From: Gnetum montanum
Lineage: Eukaryota > Streptophyta > Gnetopsida > Gnetales > Gnetaceae
Assembly (NCBI GenBank): GCA_015680685.1
Contig: MNCI01004594.1
Location: 216,177 to 280,176 of the forward strand
Reading direction: 5' to 3'
DNA: 64,000 nt
Under the pieces are notes generated by a model. It had not been told where the DNA came from, made no database searches, and worked only from the letters and a program-made list of their open reading frames with translations. This document shows, one piece after another, positions 33,561 through 44,680 of this stretch (positions are counted from its first letter, which is position 1; every line of letters begins with the position of its first letter). Position numbers and translations under genes: made by a program.

Positions 33561-34760
33561 GAGGTGTAACTTGTTAGTTAACTTTGCTATAAACCTTCAG
33601 ATGAACTGTACCCTACCTTGCAAGCCACATCACTCCTTAAGGTTTGTAGGAGGTTCCAGGTTGATGATGGCCTTGACTTTGTCAGGATCCACCCTTATTT
33701 CATCCTTTGATACCATGAACCCTAACATGCGTCCGGTTTTCACACCGAAGACATACTTCTTAGGATTAAGGCGTAGATCATACATTTGAAAACATTTAAG
33801 GACTACCCCTAGATCACATGGGTGATTAGCTACCTCCTGGGACTTGACTGCTACATCATCCACGTAGTTGTTTAACATTTCTAGGATGTAGTCACTGAAG
33901 ATGTAAGTCATGGCTCGCTGGTAGGTTGCTCTAGCATTCTTGAGCCCAAAAGGCATTATGGTGTAACAGAAGGTCCCCCATGGGGTCATGAAGGTTGTCA
34001 TTAGTTGATGCTCTAGGTTTATGTGAATTTGGTTGTAGCTAGAAAATCCATTCATGAAGGATAATAGAGCATGACTAGCCATAGTGTCGATGAGTTGATC
34101 GATGCTTGGAAGTGGAAAATCATCTTTGATCATCACCTTGTTCAGATCCTAGAAGTCTATGAAGATTCATATTCCTCCCATTTTCTTAGAAACCACGATG
34201 ATGTTGTACACCCATTCTAAATAATCAACTGTGTGAATGAAACCAGCTTGATATAGCTTGGTGATTTTATCCCTAATGGCTAGTGCGATTTCTGGTTTAA
34301 CTTTATGAGCGTTCTGCTTGACTGCCTTTACATGCGGGTCTAGGACAATGTTGTGTTGTATCAGTCGTGGGTCCAAACCTGGCATGTCACTGTATGACCA
34401 TGCGAAGACTTTGATGTTGTCTTGTAGAATCTTGGCTATGTTTTCATGTGTCTACATGTCTAGGAGGGAGCTAAGCTTTAACGTTTTTACTTCCCCCTTG
34501 GACATGGTTACAGGCATCTCAATGAGAGGGTCCTCAATTACATCCCCAGCCTCTAAATCTAGGGTTCAGACTAGATTCTTGAGATAGTCTAGGGATGCTT
34601 CTAAAGATGCTATGGTGCTAGCTGTGGTCGATCCCCAGTCGATCAGATCAGGGTTTAACTATCTTGCGAGATTGCCATGCAGACCTACTAGGGCAAAAGG
34701 TGTGGAGAGATCGTTATGGATTTCCATTTTTCGCTTAACTTGTCAAAATGAGACGAAAGC
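33561..34760 (-). pseudogene. pol: Reverse transcriptase of element E, degenerate
   Basis: Pol seems to begin near 34728 (MEIHNDLSTPFALVG). AWSYSDMPGLDPRLIQH near 34400 is the common entry segment of Gypsy RT. Motif A near 34055 reads FMNGFSSYNQI, where the first catalytic Asp is Asn (one G-to-A change). The active-site box NYVDDVAVKS is near 33870-33840 with both Asp. PFGLKNARATYQRAM near 33955 is well kept. A stop near 34165 and smaller breaks are present. Polymerase activity is excluded by motif A. Confidence 0.9.
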
Positions 34761-35130
34761 CTGGTTAAGAGGCACCTGTTGGTAGCAATCGTGCATAACA
34801 AAAACTTGCAAAGCACTGATGAGATGTATGATGTAGAGATTAAAATTTTACTAGTTTAAAGTCATGGTAGACCATTATGGCATGGAGATGCGGAGCTGCT
34901 AAAATAGGAAATGTAAAATTGTCAACATGAGAATGTGAAATTGCTAAGGAGAAAATGTCAAACTACCAATGCGAAAATGTGAGATTGCTAGTTTAGTGTC
35001 ATTGCGAACTACAAATGTATAACAAATCAAAACATGCTAGTTTAAGGTCTTTTCAGACCAGTAAAAGTGCAACTATGCTACGATTTCTAGTTTAAGGTCT
35101 TTTTGGACTAGGTTAATCGAAATTTTTTTT
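34761..35130 (-). repeat. Motif array at the RT side of the element E spacer
   Basis: Several dispersed copies of sense-strand GACCTTAAACTAG / GACACTAAACTAGC at about 34855-35110, with intervening loose repeats built on words such as CAAATGTGAGA. It lies where the pro-RT spacer or intron of an Ogre element would end. Confidence 0.65.
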
Positions 35131-35235
35131 TCATTTTTCAAGAAAGCAAGTAATTAGCTTGAAGCTTGTTATGGTTTTAATGCTAATAGTGCTACAATGT
35201 CATGGTGAGCATGCTACTCTATACGATGCACTCTG

Positions 35236-35261
35236 CATTAAACAGAGAGAGAGAGAGAGAG
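35236..35261 (+). repeat. GA microsatellite
   Basis: A run of GAGAGA near 35244-35261, about 200 bases before the antisense gene start; a possible 5' UTR feature, nothing more can be said. Confidence 0.7.
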
Positions 35262-35444
35262 CGGGAGGTTTCCCTTTCCACCATTACAACCATAAATAGG
35301 AATTAAACCCTAGTAAGCTTGCCATTTTCATCGTAAGAGCATAGAGCCCATATTCGAAGCACAAGGCAATTTCAGAGGGATTGTGCTAACAGTAAGCAAG
35401 GTGGTTTTTTGCAAAGCGACGAGGAGAAATTTGTGAGTAGGACA

Positions 35445-38400
35445 ATGGCTCCAAAGAAGGAATGCATGAATTTGGCACTTGCAAAAGTCGAGGAGGTGAA
35501 GCAAACCCTAGGGTGGGTGATACAAGCGCGTGTTGCAACATGGAAGGGCACCCCATTAACCTTGTGGGTTACCATGCTTCCTTTGTTTTTTTGCGATTCT
35601 GTTATCGTTCTTTGCTTCTGTTGTTCTCTGCTTTTGTTTTGCATCCTAGTTTTAGCCATTTGTGTTTTCTTTCATCACGTTGTTTTGGCCTTTGCATCAC
35701 TGCTATTGCTTTCTTAGATGCGGTGAGTGCATAAACATTACGCTTTCATTGCATGCAAGGTGGCTTAAACTGCCACCATCGCGGTTGTCATAACCGCGGG
35801 GGTTCGGGTAGTTTTAGTTACTTAGCTTTTTGAATGCCATGACATAAGATCTTGAGGAGGGTTCAGCCATGCGTGATGTTATAGTGTGACACATGTTCTG
35901 ATGGGACGTATTGTTAATTACCTTGTTAGGGTTAATTTCTCTATTGCTACGATAGGTTGTTTTTGCTACACTACCTCTTTCATGTTCTTGCTACACTACG
36001 CACAGGAAGAGGGTTATGCTACGCTATATGCATGAACTGCTAGGTGTTGCTATGTTGCCTGTGTATTGCACTTAGACATTATGCTAACACTTTCTGGTTG
36101 TGTTGTGCAGGATGGGGCTAAGTCCAATCTTGATTTTTTTAGATGTTATAGGGGTCCTATGTCATGTGAGAAAACCTGTGGCAAATGCTCCTCCTCCCTA
36201 GATACGTGTGGGAGAGCCAAGGGTCTAGTTCAGGAAAGTGGCACAAGACTTCTTATAATTCCTCCTTGACCACTTCAGTGTCATCGTTTGGTCATCCCTA
36301 GAGGAGGAGGAGCCAGATGGCATAATAGAAGCCATATTGCCTAGGGAAAGTTGGGGCATTCTGAGGTTTCTAATCGACAGGGCAATCATGAGCAGGCAAG
36401 GAGAAGGATCCAGTCAATGCCTAACAGGGTTAATGTGTTTAGCTTGGATCTGGGAGATGCCTAAGTATAGCTACTACCACCATTACAACACATTATTCCT
36501 CATGCGTTATATGGTGACGTGCTTACAGAACCCTGAAGGAACTATCTACTATGCTAGCAGGTGAGTTTTACAGCCTTGTTCTGCTGTGTTTGTGCGACAC
36601 TAGCCATATTGGCCTAATGCTAATAGTATGCATTTGTTACCAAGTTCTTCATCAACAAGGATGACATTCATGACTGACTGAGTCTACTGGCTATAACACA
36701 GATAGCCCTACAAGAGTTCTCTTCTATTGAGAACCTACGAGCGGGTGTGATCGGTCAATGTGGGGGTGAATACCATACCTACCTAGGCCTATACCGCATT
36801 CCCTACAATTAGTGCAAGGGGTAGGGTTGGCTAGATGAGGAGTGGGCAGAACCCTTCAAACCGGTAATGGTTGAACAAGTTCTGGTTGACCTTCTGCCAT
36901 TCCCATTATCGTATAGACCTGGTAGGCCAAATAGTAAGTGTCGCATGCTTAAGTGCTTTTGCAATCTTTTTATTTTCTACATTTTTATGCTAAACATTTT
37001 TTTATGAAATTTTTGTAGGGGCAAAGAAGCCCCAGGAGGTGATGGTGGTAACCGTCGAGACACAAAGGACAAACATCTACTTCAAATATGATGAAGTATA
37101 ATCGATCCAATGGTGGATAAACCATGTAGCTTTGGACTCCTTGGTCCAGAACATCCAAAAGGCTGGACTTATGGATCTATTCCTGGCCCTAAATCTCAGC
37201 GTTCCTATCGCTGAGATGCTCTCCCTGGTCAACTCCTTTTTTGAAAAGGTAGGCTGCTTCCACACATGCATACAAGGCATGTGGGTGGTCATTGAAATCA
37301 ATGACCAGCTGTTCATGAACTTGTTCAATCTTCTTGCTGATAACATCCTCATAGGGTCGAAGGGAAAGAAGGAGTTGACCCTTTAGAAGAAGGACATTTA
37401 GGAGTGGTTGGGGATTGCTAAGGAGTGAAAATGGCTCCCCATGGAGAAGCTTAAAGGTGGGCCTACTAAGGAGATCTACCCTATCTTCCGTGCTCACACA
37501 TTCCCCCAGCTACTTATCCAAGGAAAGGTCCTGGGGATTGAATAGGCCTAGATAATGCATGAGGTCATGGAAGAGAGGGCTCGTTATAACTGGACCATCT
37601 TTCTATGTAAAGGCTTGCAGGCTGAAATCTTGGGACTCCATTAGAAATTGAAGTCCCATTCCAACATACATTATGCCTTCTACATAAGCTGTCTGAAGCG
37701 CTTCATGGAGTTTCTGGTGGTTCAAGAGAATGGAGTCTAGGTCATGCGAAATCGCAACTAGATTTCCAGACTGTGGATTCAGCAGATCCTCCAAACCACC
37801 TGAGCCCAAGATCCCCCAGAAATAATTAGGGAGTTGTTATTTGTGACAACTAAGGATCAAGTGGCTCACAATGTTCGTGGCTAGGACAGAATAGGAGAGA
37901 TGCCCCTGGCTGTAGCCGGTAGCATGTCATGGGGTGAATGTCTCATAGCCGAGACTATGCCCAAAAAGTTGTAGTAGAAGATGCATCCCCCAACTGAGGA
38001 AACCTTTCGTGTGGAGGAAGAGAAGGGGTGGAGACTATGGCTTAAGCTGTAGAGGACGCAACCTCCCATTGGTAAACACATTTGTCTAATGCTTACTTTG
38101 TTTTTATCTGCTACGCTAGGTGATGTAGCATAGCCTAGTACCAGCTTTAAGCTAACTTTTTTTGGATTGATGCAAACATGTTCCTTTGACTAGTAGAGGA
38201 AGAAATAGAAGAAGAAGAAGGTGATGAAGAGGTATCAGCCCCTAAGACGGGGGCGACGAATAAAGACACGGAGGCCCCAGTCTCAAAAGAAAGGGCCCCG
38301 ATCAAGAAGGGAAGAACCCCTGTCACTAAGGTGGGAGCTCTTATTATCAAGGAGAATCCTCCTACTAATGAAGAGGAGCCTCCTTTCAATAAAAAAATGC

Positions 38401-39876
38401 TAGTCTTCTAAAAGGAAAGGCACCAGTGCATGAGAAAGAGATCTATACAAACTTGGTAGAGACCTCTGCCAAGGCTACCACCATCATCTTGCAAAAGAAG
38501 GGAGACTACAATCAGACATTGGTGAGTTTGGAAATATTTTTGCCTTTTCTTAGTCCATTTTGGCCATTGCTGATATGCTTAGTCATGTAATAGGTGCTAC
38601 TATTGATTTTTCAAGACCCTTTTCGATTCGTGCGAACTCATGGGCTAAGATCCCTGACAAATTTAAGTTCATGCAAGGAATCGTTAATGACATGATCAAC
38701 TGCCTCCAGCAGGCAGACCCTGATGTGGGTAAGTAGTAGTGTTAGGTTCTCTCATGTTGTTATGCTAGAGTTTCTTGAGTTTGCTAATCTTGCTATGCTA
38801 ACACGATTGCTATGCTCTTTGTGTCATGGCAGCCTCTCAACTCAAATGGGATTCGGCACAACCTTTGAAAGTCGGTGTCGTGCCTACACTCCTGCCTGAA
38901 GTGACCGAGGTGTCTCTTCATGCATACGACAAGGCTTGCAAATGCATTTTGCACTCGGCATGCTTCTTGTGGGAGTATAAGCATGTCAAAAAGGACCTAT
39001 GGAAACGGGTCCAAAGAGTTGAGAAAAGAGAGGCTGACCTGGTCACCGAGGTATAGGATCTCAAGTCGAGGAACAAGTTCCTCATAGCCTGTGACACTAA
39101 TAATGAGGACTGGTGCATGGATGTGATAGACTATGCCAAATTTTGGATTGTTGCATGTCAGAACATTGAAGCCACTTACAAGATAATCGAACAATGGATG
39201 CAAATGGACTTGCTAGCCTAGAAGTGTCAAAATTTGAAGGACTTCAATGCTAAGGTTTACGAATGGGGGCAATCCCAAAGAAACCATAAGCATATGTATA
39301 AATGGGAAAATTCCATCCATCATAAATTGTACAGGGATGCTGCTATGGAGGCATTTGCATATGAACAATTCATAAATGCCATTGACGCTTTTGAGGCCTA
39401 TGCCAAGTTCAAGGAGTAGGTAAAGCTTACAGAATCTCCTGACCTAAAAGTGGACCTTCTCACAGGAGAGAACGCAACCGTCTCCTTTTCCCTAGGACCA
39501 CCAAGGTGGAAAATCACCAAAACGGAGAGAGCTTCTGCGAACATTGAACCAAGCAATAGGCGTTGGGTGGACATCACAGCAAAGGAGGTCTAGCGTTGCC
39601 TCAGGCTTAGTTTAGACTAGATACCCTTTGAGACAGATGCAGACCCTTCTCAGGTTAACTACTTTCTACTGTGTTAATGCTTATGCTCTATTATAGTTTG
39701 TGTTTGTTGCCCTAGCTGACCACTTCACCCCTATGATGCAGGCTCCAGATGAGGGCGTAGGGCCCATAGCTGGAAGGAATAAAAATTCAGTAGAGGACAA
39801 TGCAGGGGAAGGTGATGTGAAAGGAAATGATGTAGAAACAAAATCTGAAGATGATGCAAACAAAGACAACCCATGA
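35445..39876 (+). pseudogene. Antisense, intron-containing gene inside element E, unrecognised coiled-coil protein, decayed
   Basis: Oriented opposite to E. Likely exons: 35445-about 35566 (MAPKKECMNLALAKVEEVK); 36111-36560; about 36645-36933; 37019-38071; about 38192-38521; about 38560-38728; 38833-39653; 39742-39876. Donors such as GTGAGT, GTAAGT and acceptors such as TGTGCAG, TTTGTAG, TGGCAG, ATGCAG fit plant introns. The exons read through in one sense with a few stops, mostly TAG in place of CAG or TGG. An acidic Glu-rich block (about 38195-38400) precedes a Lys/Glu coiled-coil part (38840-39415). AATAAA at 39954 follows the stop. I recognise no domain. Plausible: a gene carried by the element, or a host gene captured by it. 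Confidence 0.6.
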
Positions 39877-40039
39877 TAGCATGGGATTTTTTTGGAATTT
39901 TGAATTTTTGTGTAACAAATTTTGTAAACATTGTTTAAAAGAAAATAGTTTTGAATAAAGCAAAGAGAATTTTGTGAAACAAAATTTGATTCTGCGTTAC
40001 CTCATACATTGTATACATGCTATGTTTCGAGTAATATGT

Positions 40040-40335
40040 TCATGCTTTCATGTGCTAGTTTTAGGCCATTTCACGCCATTGCTAGTTCTAGGCCATTTTG
40101 GGCCATTACTAGTTTTAGGCCATTTTGGGCCTTTGCTAGTTTTAGGCCATTTTAGGCCTTTGCTAGTTTTAGGCCATTTTGGCCCATTTCTAGTTTTAGG
40201 CAATTTCAGGCCTTTGCTAGTTTTAGACCATTTTGAGCCATTGCGTAACATAGTTTTAGGCCATCTGGGGCCATTGCGTAACATAGTTTTAGGTCATCTC
40301 GGGCCATAGCTAGTTTTAGGCCATTTCGGGCCATA
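40040..40335 (+). repeat. Tandem array of GCTAGTTTTAGGCCATTTT units in element E
   Basis: About ten units of 27-33 bases, the same motif type as 34855-35110 and 30880-31260 (sense strand: GGCCTAAAACTAGC). Element D has matching GGCCTTAAACTA units at the same place after its protease (23195-23245). The ORFs over it on both strands are repeat artefacts. Confidence 0.85.
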
Positions 40336-40523
40336 GCATAGCATGCCAAAAGGATGGTATGTTAACAAAGAAAAAAGCAGTGAATGCACAAGGGATGGCA
40401 ACTAGGTAGGAAGCAGTGGGGTTGCTACACTATGTGTAGTTGCTTCTTGACCCACCGTGGGTTGAGTGGAACATAAGGCTGAGGTGTTTTGCCCTGGCCC
40501 TTACTCACATCATTGTCCCCTAC

Positions 40524-41040
40524 CTAGAAGGGCAACTCAACCCATACACTTTCATTTTGGAGACCGACCTGATGGGCCGATTCTCCCACTAAATGTTTAG
40601 TGTGTGCATAAGCAGGTGCTTCATTCTCAAAGGTTACAAGCTCTAAGCCCTGCTCCATGTCTATGTTATTAATCGCTTGCATTGCTACTTCATCACCATG
40701 GATCACCACCTCCCTACCTACGTATGGTAGGTGGATTTCCTAGTGTATAGGTGAGAAGATAGCCCTAAGTTATGCTAACCATGATCTCTCCAAGATCAGG
40801 TTAAACCAGGGCATTTTCTGGACCATGATGAAGGTTGTGCTTATGGGGAACTAGTCCCCTTCTACAAAGTCTATGTAGACTATGCCTTTCACTAGGATGA
40901 ATACCCCATTGAATGACCTTAGGCATGACATTATTGTGGGTTTGATCTGATCGACGAAGCCCAACTTGTCCACAATAGGAAAGTGGATGACATTTATGGC
41001 AGCCCCATCATCAACGTGTACCCTTTAGATTTGATGTTGG
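40524..41040 (-). pseudogene. pro: Aspartic protease of element E
   Basis: Near 41018-40955 the frame reads VHVDDGAAINVIHFPIVDK, matching D's VHVDNSAATNVVPYSVIDK. Near 40815-40780 FNLILERSWLA corresponds to FNMILGRPWLA in D; the Gly is Glu. The frame carries on to a stop near 40526. The D-D-G-A form replaces the D-N-G-S form known in Tat/Ogre. Probably inactive. Confidence 0.82.
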
Positions 41041-44000
41041 CCGACCGAAATTATGATGAAAAGAGGTGTCGTGGTCACTTGAACCCTTTCGGGATCTTCC
41101 CTAATGGCATTGTCATTAAAATTCAATTGGGATGGCTCAGACTCTGCAATTACAGAGGGAAGCATGACTGAGTGGATCACTTCCTCTTCCGCTGGCATGT
41201 CTTCGTTGACCGGAATCGATGTCAACATGTAGATCAGAGCCTCGCGGTGGGGGATAGATGTCATGATTAGGTCGTACATGTTCAGTGTAGTGTTTTTCTA
41301 TTTTAGAGCTTACTTGACCTGAGTGAGGGCATCCAAAAGGTCTTGGCTGTCCCCCTGTTTAACATTTTCCTCCTCTTTGATTCACCCTAGAAGATGAATT
41401 TCCCGAGGAGGGGTGACTTCAGATCTATGTTCAAATCCTTTGTGGTAGGGTGGCACAAATTGTGCTATTATAGCAATGTTCGTTTTTGGCGACGAAGGTG
41501 CAGATGCAGGGGGAAAATATGTAGGCTTGGGAATGCATTAGGTAGTACTCCCCGTCGATGCCTCACCTGTGAAATGCACTTCTTATTTTTTAGGATGAGA
41601 AGGTTGTTTAGCTATCTTTTGCAAGGTGAGGGCTATCGAAGGAGTCAGCCCCCTAATGATGAAAGGAGCTAACAGCATTAGCAAGCAAAGTAGCATGGTT
41701 TCACTAACAGGTGGCATGGAGATGGATGCCCATGGAGGGACTCTCAGGACGAATGGCTATTGCAAGCTTTGATTAGCTGCTCGTGGTGCTGGTGCACTAC
41801 GTTGAGGCACACGAACCATTAATGGCTACTGGGGTGGCCTAGGATCATTGTCAATGCTGATGGCATTGATGATGTAATCGACATTGTTGGCATTGAGGGG
41901 ATCTATGTAGACATGCATAGATTGGTTTTCAGGACGTATTGGGTTGTTTTAATCCAAAACCAGTTTTCCCTGGTCGATCAATCTTTGGATGTCATCCTAC
42001 AATGCCAAATAGTAATTCATGTTGTGAGCACAATATTGGTGGTAGTCACAAAACCTGTCGAGTCGGAAACCCTTAGGAACTGGGAGCTAATTGGGCAAGG
42101 CCAAAGAGGGATTCCTAAGGACCTCGCAATAGCGTTGATGTATGTTGATTTCTTCTTGCAACATTTGCTTGTATTGCATGGGCCCTGCTACCAATAGCTA
42201 CTTCAGAAGTTTTGAAGGTTTGAGAGGCAGTGGGGTGTACTTTGAGTGATCTTTACACTCAAAGTTTGGTTTGGGTTGCGCAGATGTCTCAGGTGCGGGT
42301 ACTGGAGGTTGCGACATGTTGCCCTGCTTGAGCATGGGGTTAGCTATAGGTACAACCAATTTTCTATTGTTTTTGTTACTGTTTTTACTAGGTTTGGGCT
42401 TGGCCTCGGTTGCCACATCAGCCACTGTGGTTGTTGGGGCCTTATCCTTGTCCTTCTTTGTGAAGGTGTTTTTGTAGGCAATATAGGCTAGGTCTTTGCT
42501 CACCTTGGCTACATCTTGTATACTCTTAGTCTAAGAAAAGGCTTGACTAAGAGTGTGAGGGGTGAGGTAGTACAGTTTAGACTTGATAAAGTCATTCACT
42601 GCACCCTTAAAGATGGCCAACATGTAGGCCTCTGCGATGGGTTCACGGATTTCGTTAAGGATCGTGCTCCATCGCTAGATGAACTTCTGGACTGGTTCCA
42701 AAGGCTCCTGCTTCACGCTCATCAACTGGTCCAACGTGATTTCTGGCTTCAAGTTATACTTGAAGCAAGTCACGAACTGGGTCAGAAGCTCTTCTAGAGT
42801 TGAAATAGATGAGCGTGACAATGTGCAGTACCAATTCAAGGCTATACTGACTAGGGACATGGCAAAGACACGAATGATCATGTGTGGCCATTTTTTCAAC
42901 AGGAGAGACTCAGACCTAAAGGTAACAAGATGTGCATTGGGATCTCCCTTCCAATCATACTTTGTGAAGTGGGGAAGGGACATCCCTTGGGGTAACATCA
43001 GAGCAGGAATTGTAGGGCTGATGGGGTCATCCTAGTAAAATTCCATGACTTGTACCATGTCGAACTCGATAGCCTTGAGGTGTTTGATTTCCTTAGTGAG
43101 GGTCTGGATAAGCTAGAACACTTGATCCAAACCTTGCGATGATGTGGACTATTAGGGAATTGTCAAGGTAGCTCCCATCTGTGGAATGGTGGGGGTGGCG
43201 ATGTAACCCATCAGCAGTATCGTTGGGATAGCCCCCACGAAAGGTGTTGCTTGCACTGTCCACCACTCGGCAAATGGTGCTGGATAGAATGCTTGTGTCG
43301 TCGATGGAATAGACCATAGCCCCATGTTAGGTTGTATCATTTTTGGGGTTTGGTAGGTCTAAGGGTGAACATAATGAGACATCTACGAAGGTTGTGGAAT
43401 AGGCGAAGAAGTGAATGGGGTCCACCACGTGGATAGGCCTGGGCCCGCCACAGTGGATGGAATAGATGTGGACGTAGGAATCAAAACAGAAGTTGCATAT
43501 GACTGTGAAGTAGGTATAGTATGAACATGTGGCAGGGTAGCCATGATTTGTGTGTGATGTGCTATAGGAATGGGCTGCTGAATAGTTTGTGGAGGCATAG
43601 TTGTTGCAAATGAAACAGGGGAATAAGGGTGTTGATACACTAGGAAGGTGACATGGCTACCCATTGCAGTTGTAGTTGCAGGTTGCAGGAGCATAGGCAT
43701 GATGAAAAAGGGAGCAATGATAGGCAACGGGTTGGCCCAGAAGGACTGGGTAGGAGGGACAGGAATGAGGTTGGTTGCACCTCCCTTTTTAGATTGGGAA
43801 TCAAGTTCCTCTTATCTATCTTGAAAAGCATCATCCAGGTTAGCTGTTGTGTCTTGTTGCTCCCTAAGCCTAGCCAACTGGATTATTTGGTCTAGAAGCA
43901 TTTGGTTTATCTATGTTAAAGGTATGGAAGCGTCGGGAGTGGGAACAAACTCCTTCTCATCGGAGTAAGAGAACTCGAAGCTACGTTTATCTTCGAGTTC

Positions 44001-44216
44001 GTGTACATCCAAAGGTAGGTTTTCTTGAACCTTTGCATAGAGGAAGCTATAGTACTCGTGTTTTTGGGCCAATCCCTCAGGTCCCTAATTTTGGATCCTG
44101 AGGGATCATCATGTTTTCAACTTTGGGTTCAACGGTTGTTTGGCACTAGTGGTGCCTTGAACCATGATGGGAACCTCAACGTCGAAGGTGTTAGCAGTAG
44201 TAATTGCAGAAGCCAT
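41041..44216 (-). pseudogene. gag: Gag and gag-protease linker of element E
   Basis: ATG at 44216 (MASAITTANTFDVE). In order: N-terminal part with PLDVHELEDKRSFEF near 43995; a long Pro/Thr/Ser/Ile-rich stretch (43730-43100); the Retrotrans_gag core 42998-42675 with TKYDWKGDPNAHLVTF, ALNWYCTLSRSSIST and EPVQKFI; PKPNFECKDHSKYTPL near 42260; a Cys/His segment FCDYHQYCAHNMNYYLAL near 42050; and MYDLIMTSIPHREAL near 41279. D shows the same order and sequence. Several stops interrupt it. Confidence 0.85.
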
Positions 44217-44330
44217 TGTGATTAGCTAGACAATTTTGCAAATGTAAAAAAACCAAAGAAATCAGAAAAGCTAAATAGTTTTTGAATGAGAAGAGAAAAA
44301 AAATAAAGTTGGCAAGAAATCAAAAAGAGA

Positions 44331-44633
44331 AGGCTTTATGTCTTGCAGGGCTCCCAAGGAGCCGTCGAGGCAACCGACCTATACCACATGATGCGTAAAC
44401 AACCGCAAAAGGGTGTCATCTTTACGCTAGTGCACGACAAGGTATAGAACACATGCAAGACTACCATAGGATAGGCAAGTTAGCTGGCAACTAGAGGCCT
44501 TATGTCCTATAGGATTCCCAAGGAACCGTTGAGGCGACCAATCTATACCGCATGACACGTAAACAACCACAGACAGGTGTCAATTTTACACTAATGCATA
44601 TCAGTGTGTAGAAGGCTTACAGGACTACCGTGA
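44331..44633 (-). repeat. Tandem direct duplication in the leader of element E
   Basis: Two copies, 44331-about 44466 and 44495-44633, period about 164 bases. They share CCCAAGGAGCCGTCGAGGC / CCCAAGGAACCGTTGAGGC, CCTATACCRCATGA and GTAAACAACC. Differences are mainly transitions. Position between primer site and gag is where packaging or translation signals lie. Confidence 0.82.
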
Positions 44634-44654
44634 CACCCAAAAAGGGCACCAAAA

Positions 44655-44673
44655 GGTCCTCTTTCTAACGCCA
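44655..44673 (-). other. Primer-binding site of element E
   Basis: Sense strand TGGCGTTAGAAAGAGGACC, starting seven bases after the LTR end. Same type as D (19148), G (61190) and H (63732). Confidence 0.82.
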
Positions 44674-44680
44674 AAAAGAC

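Noticed and set aside
40048-40309. Repetitive proteins (GPKWPKTSK on minus, VLGHFGPLL on plus)
   Set aside because: Both are translations of the GCTAGTTTTAGGCCATTTT array.
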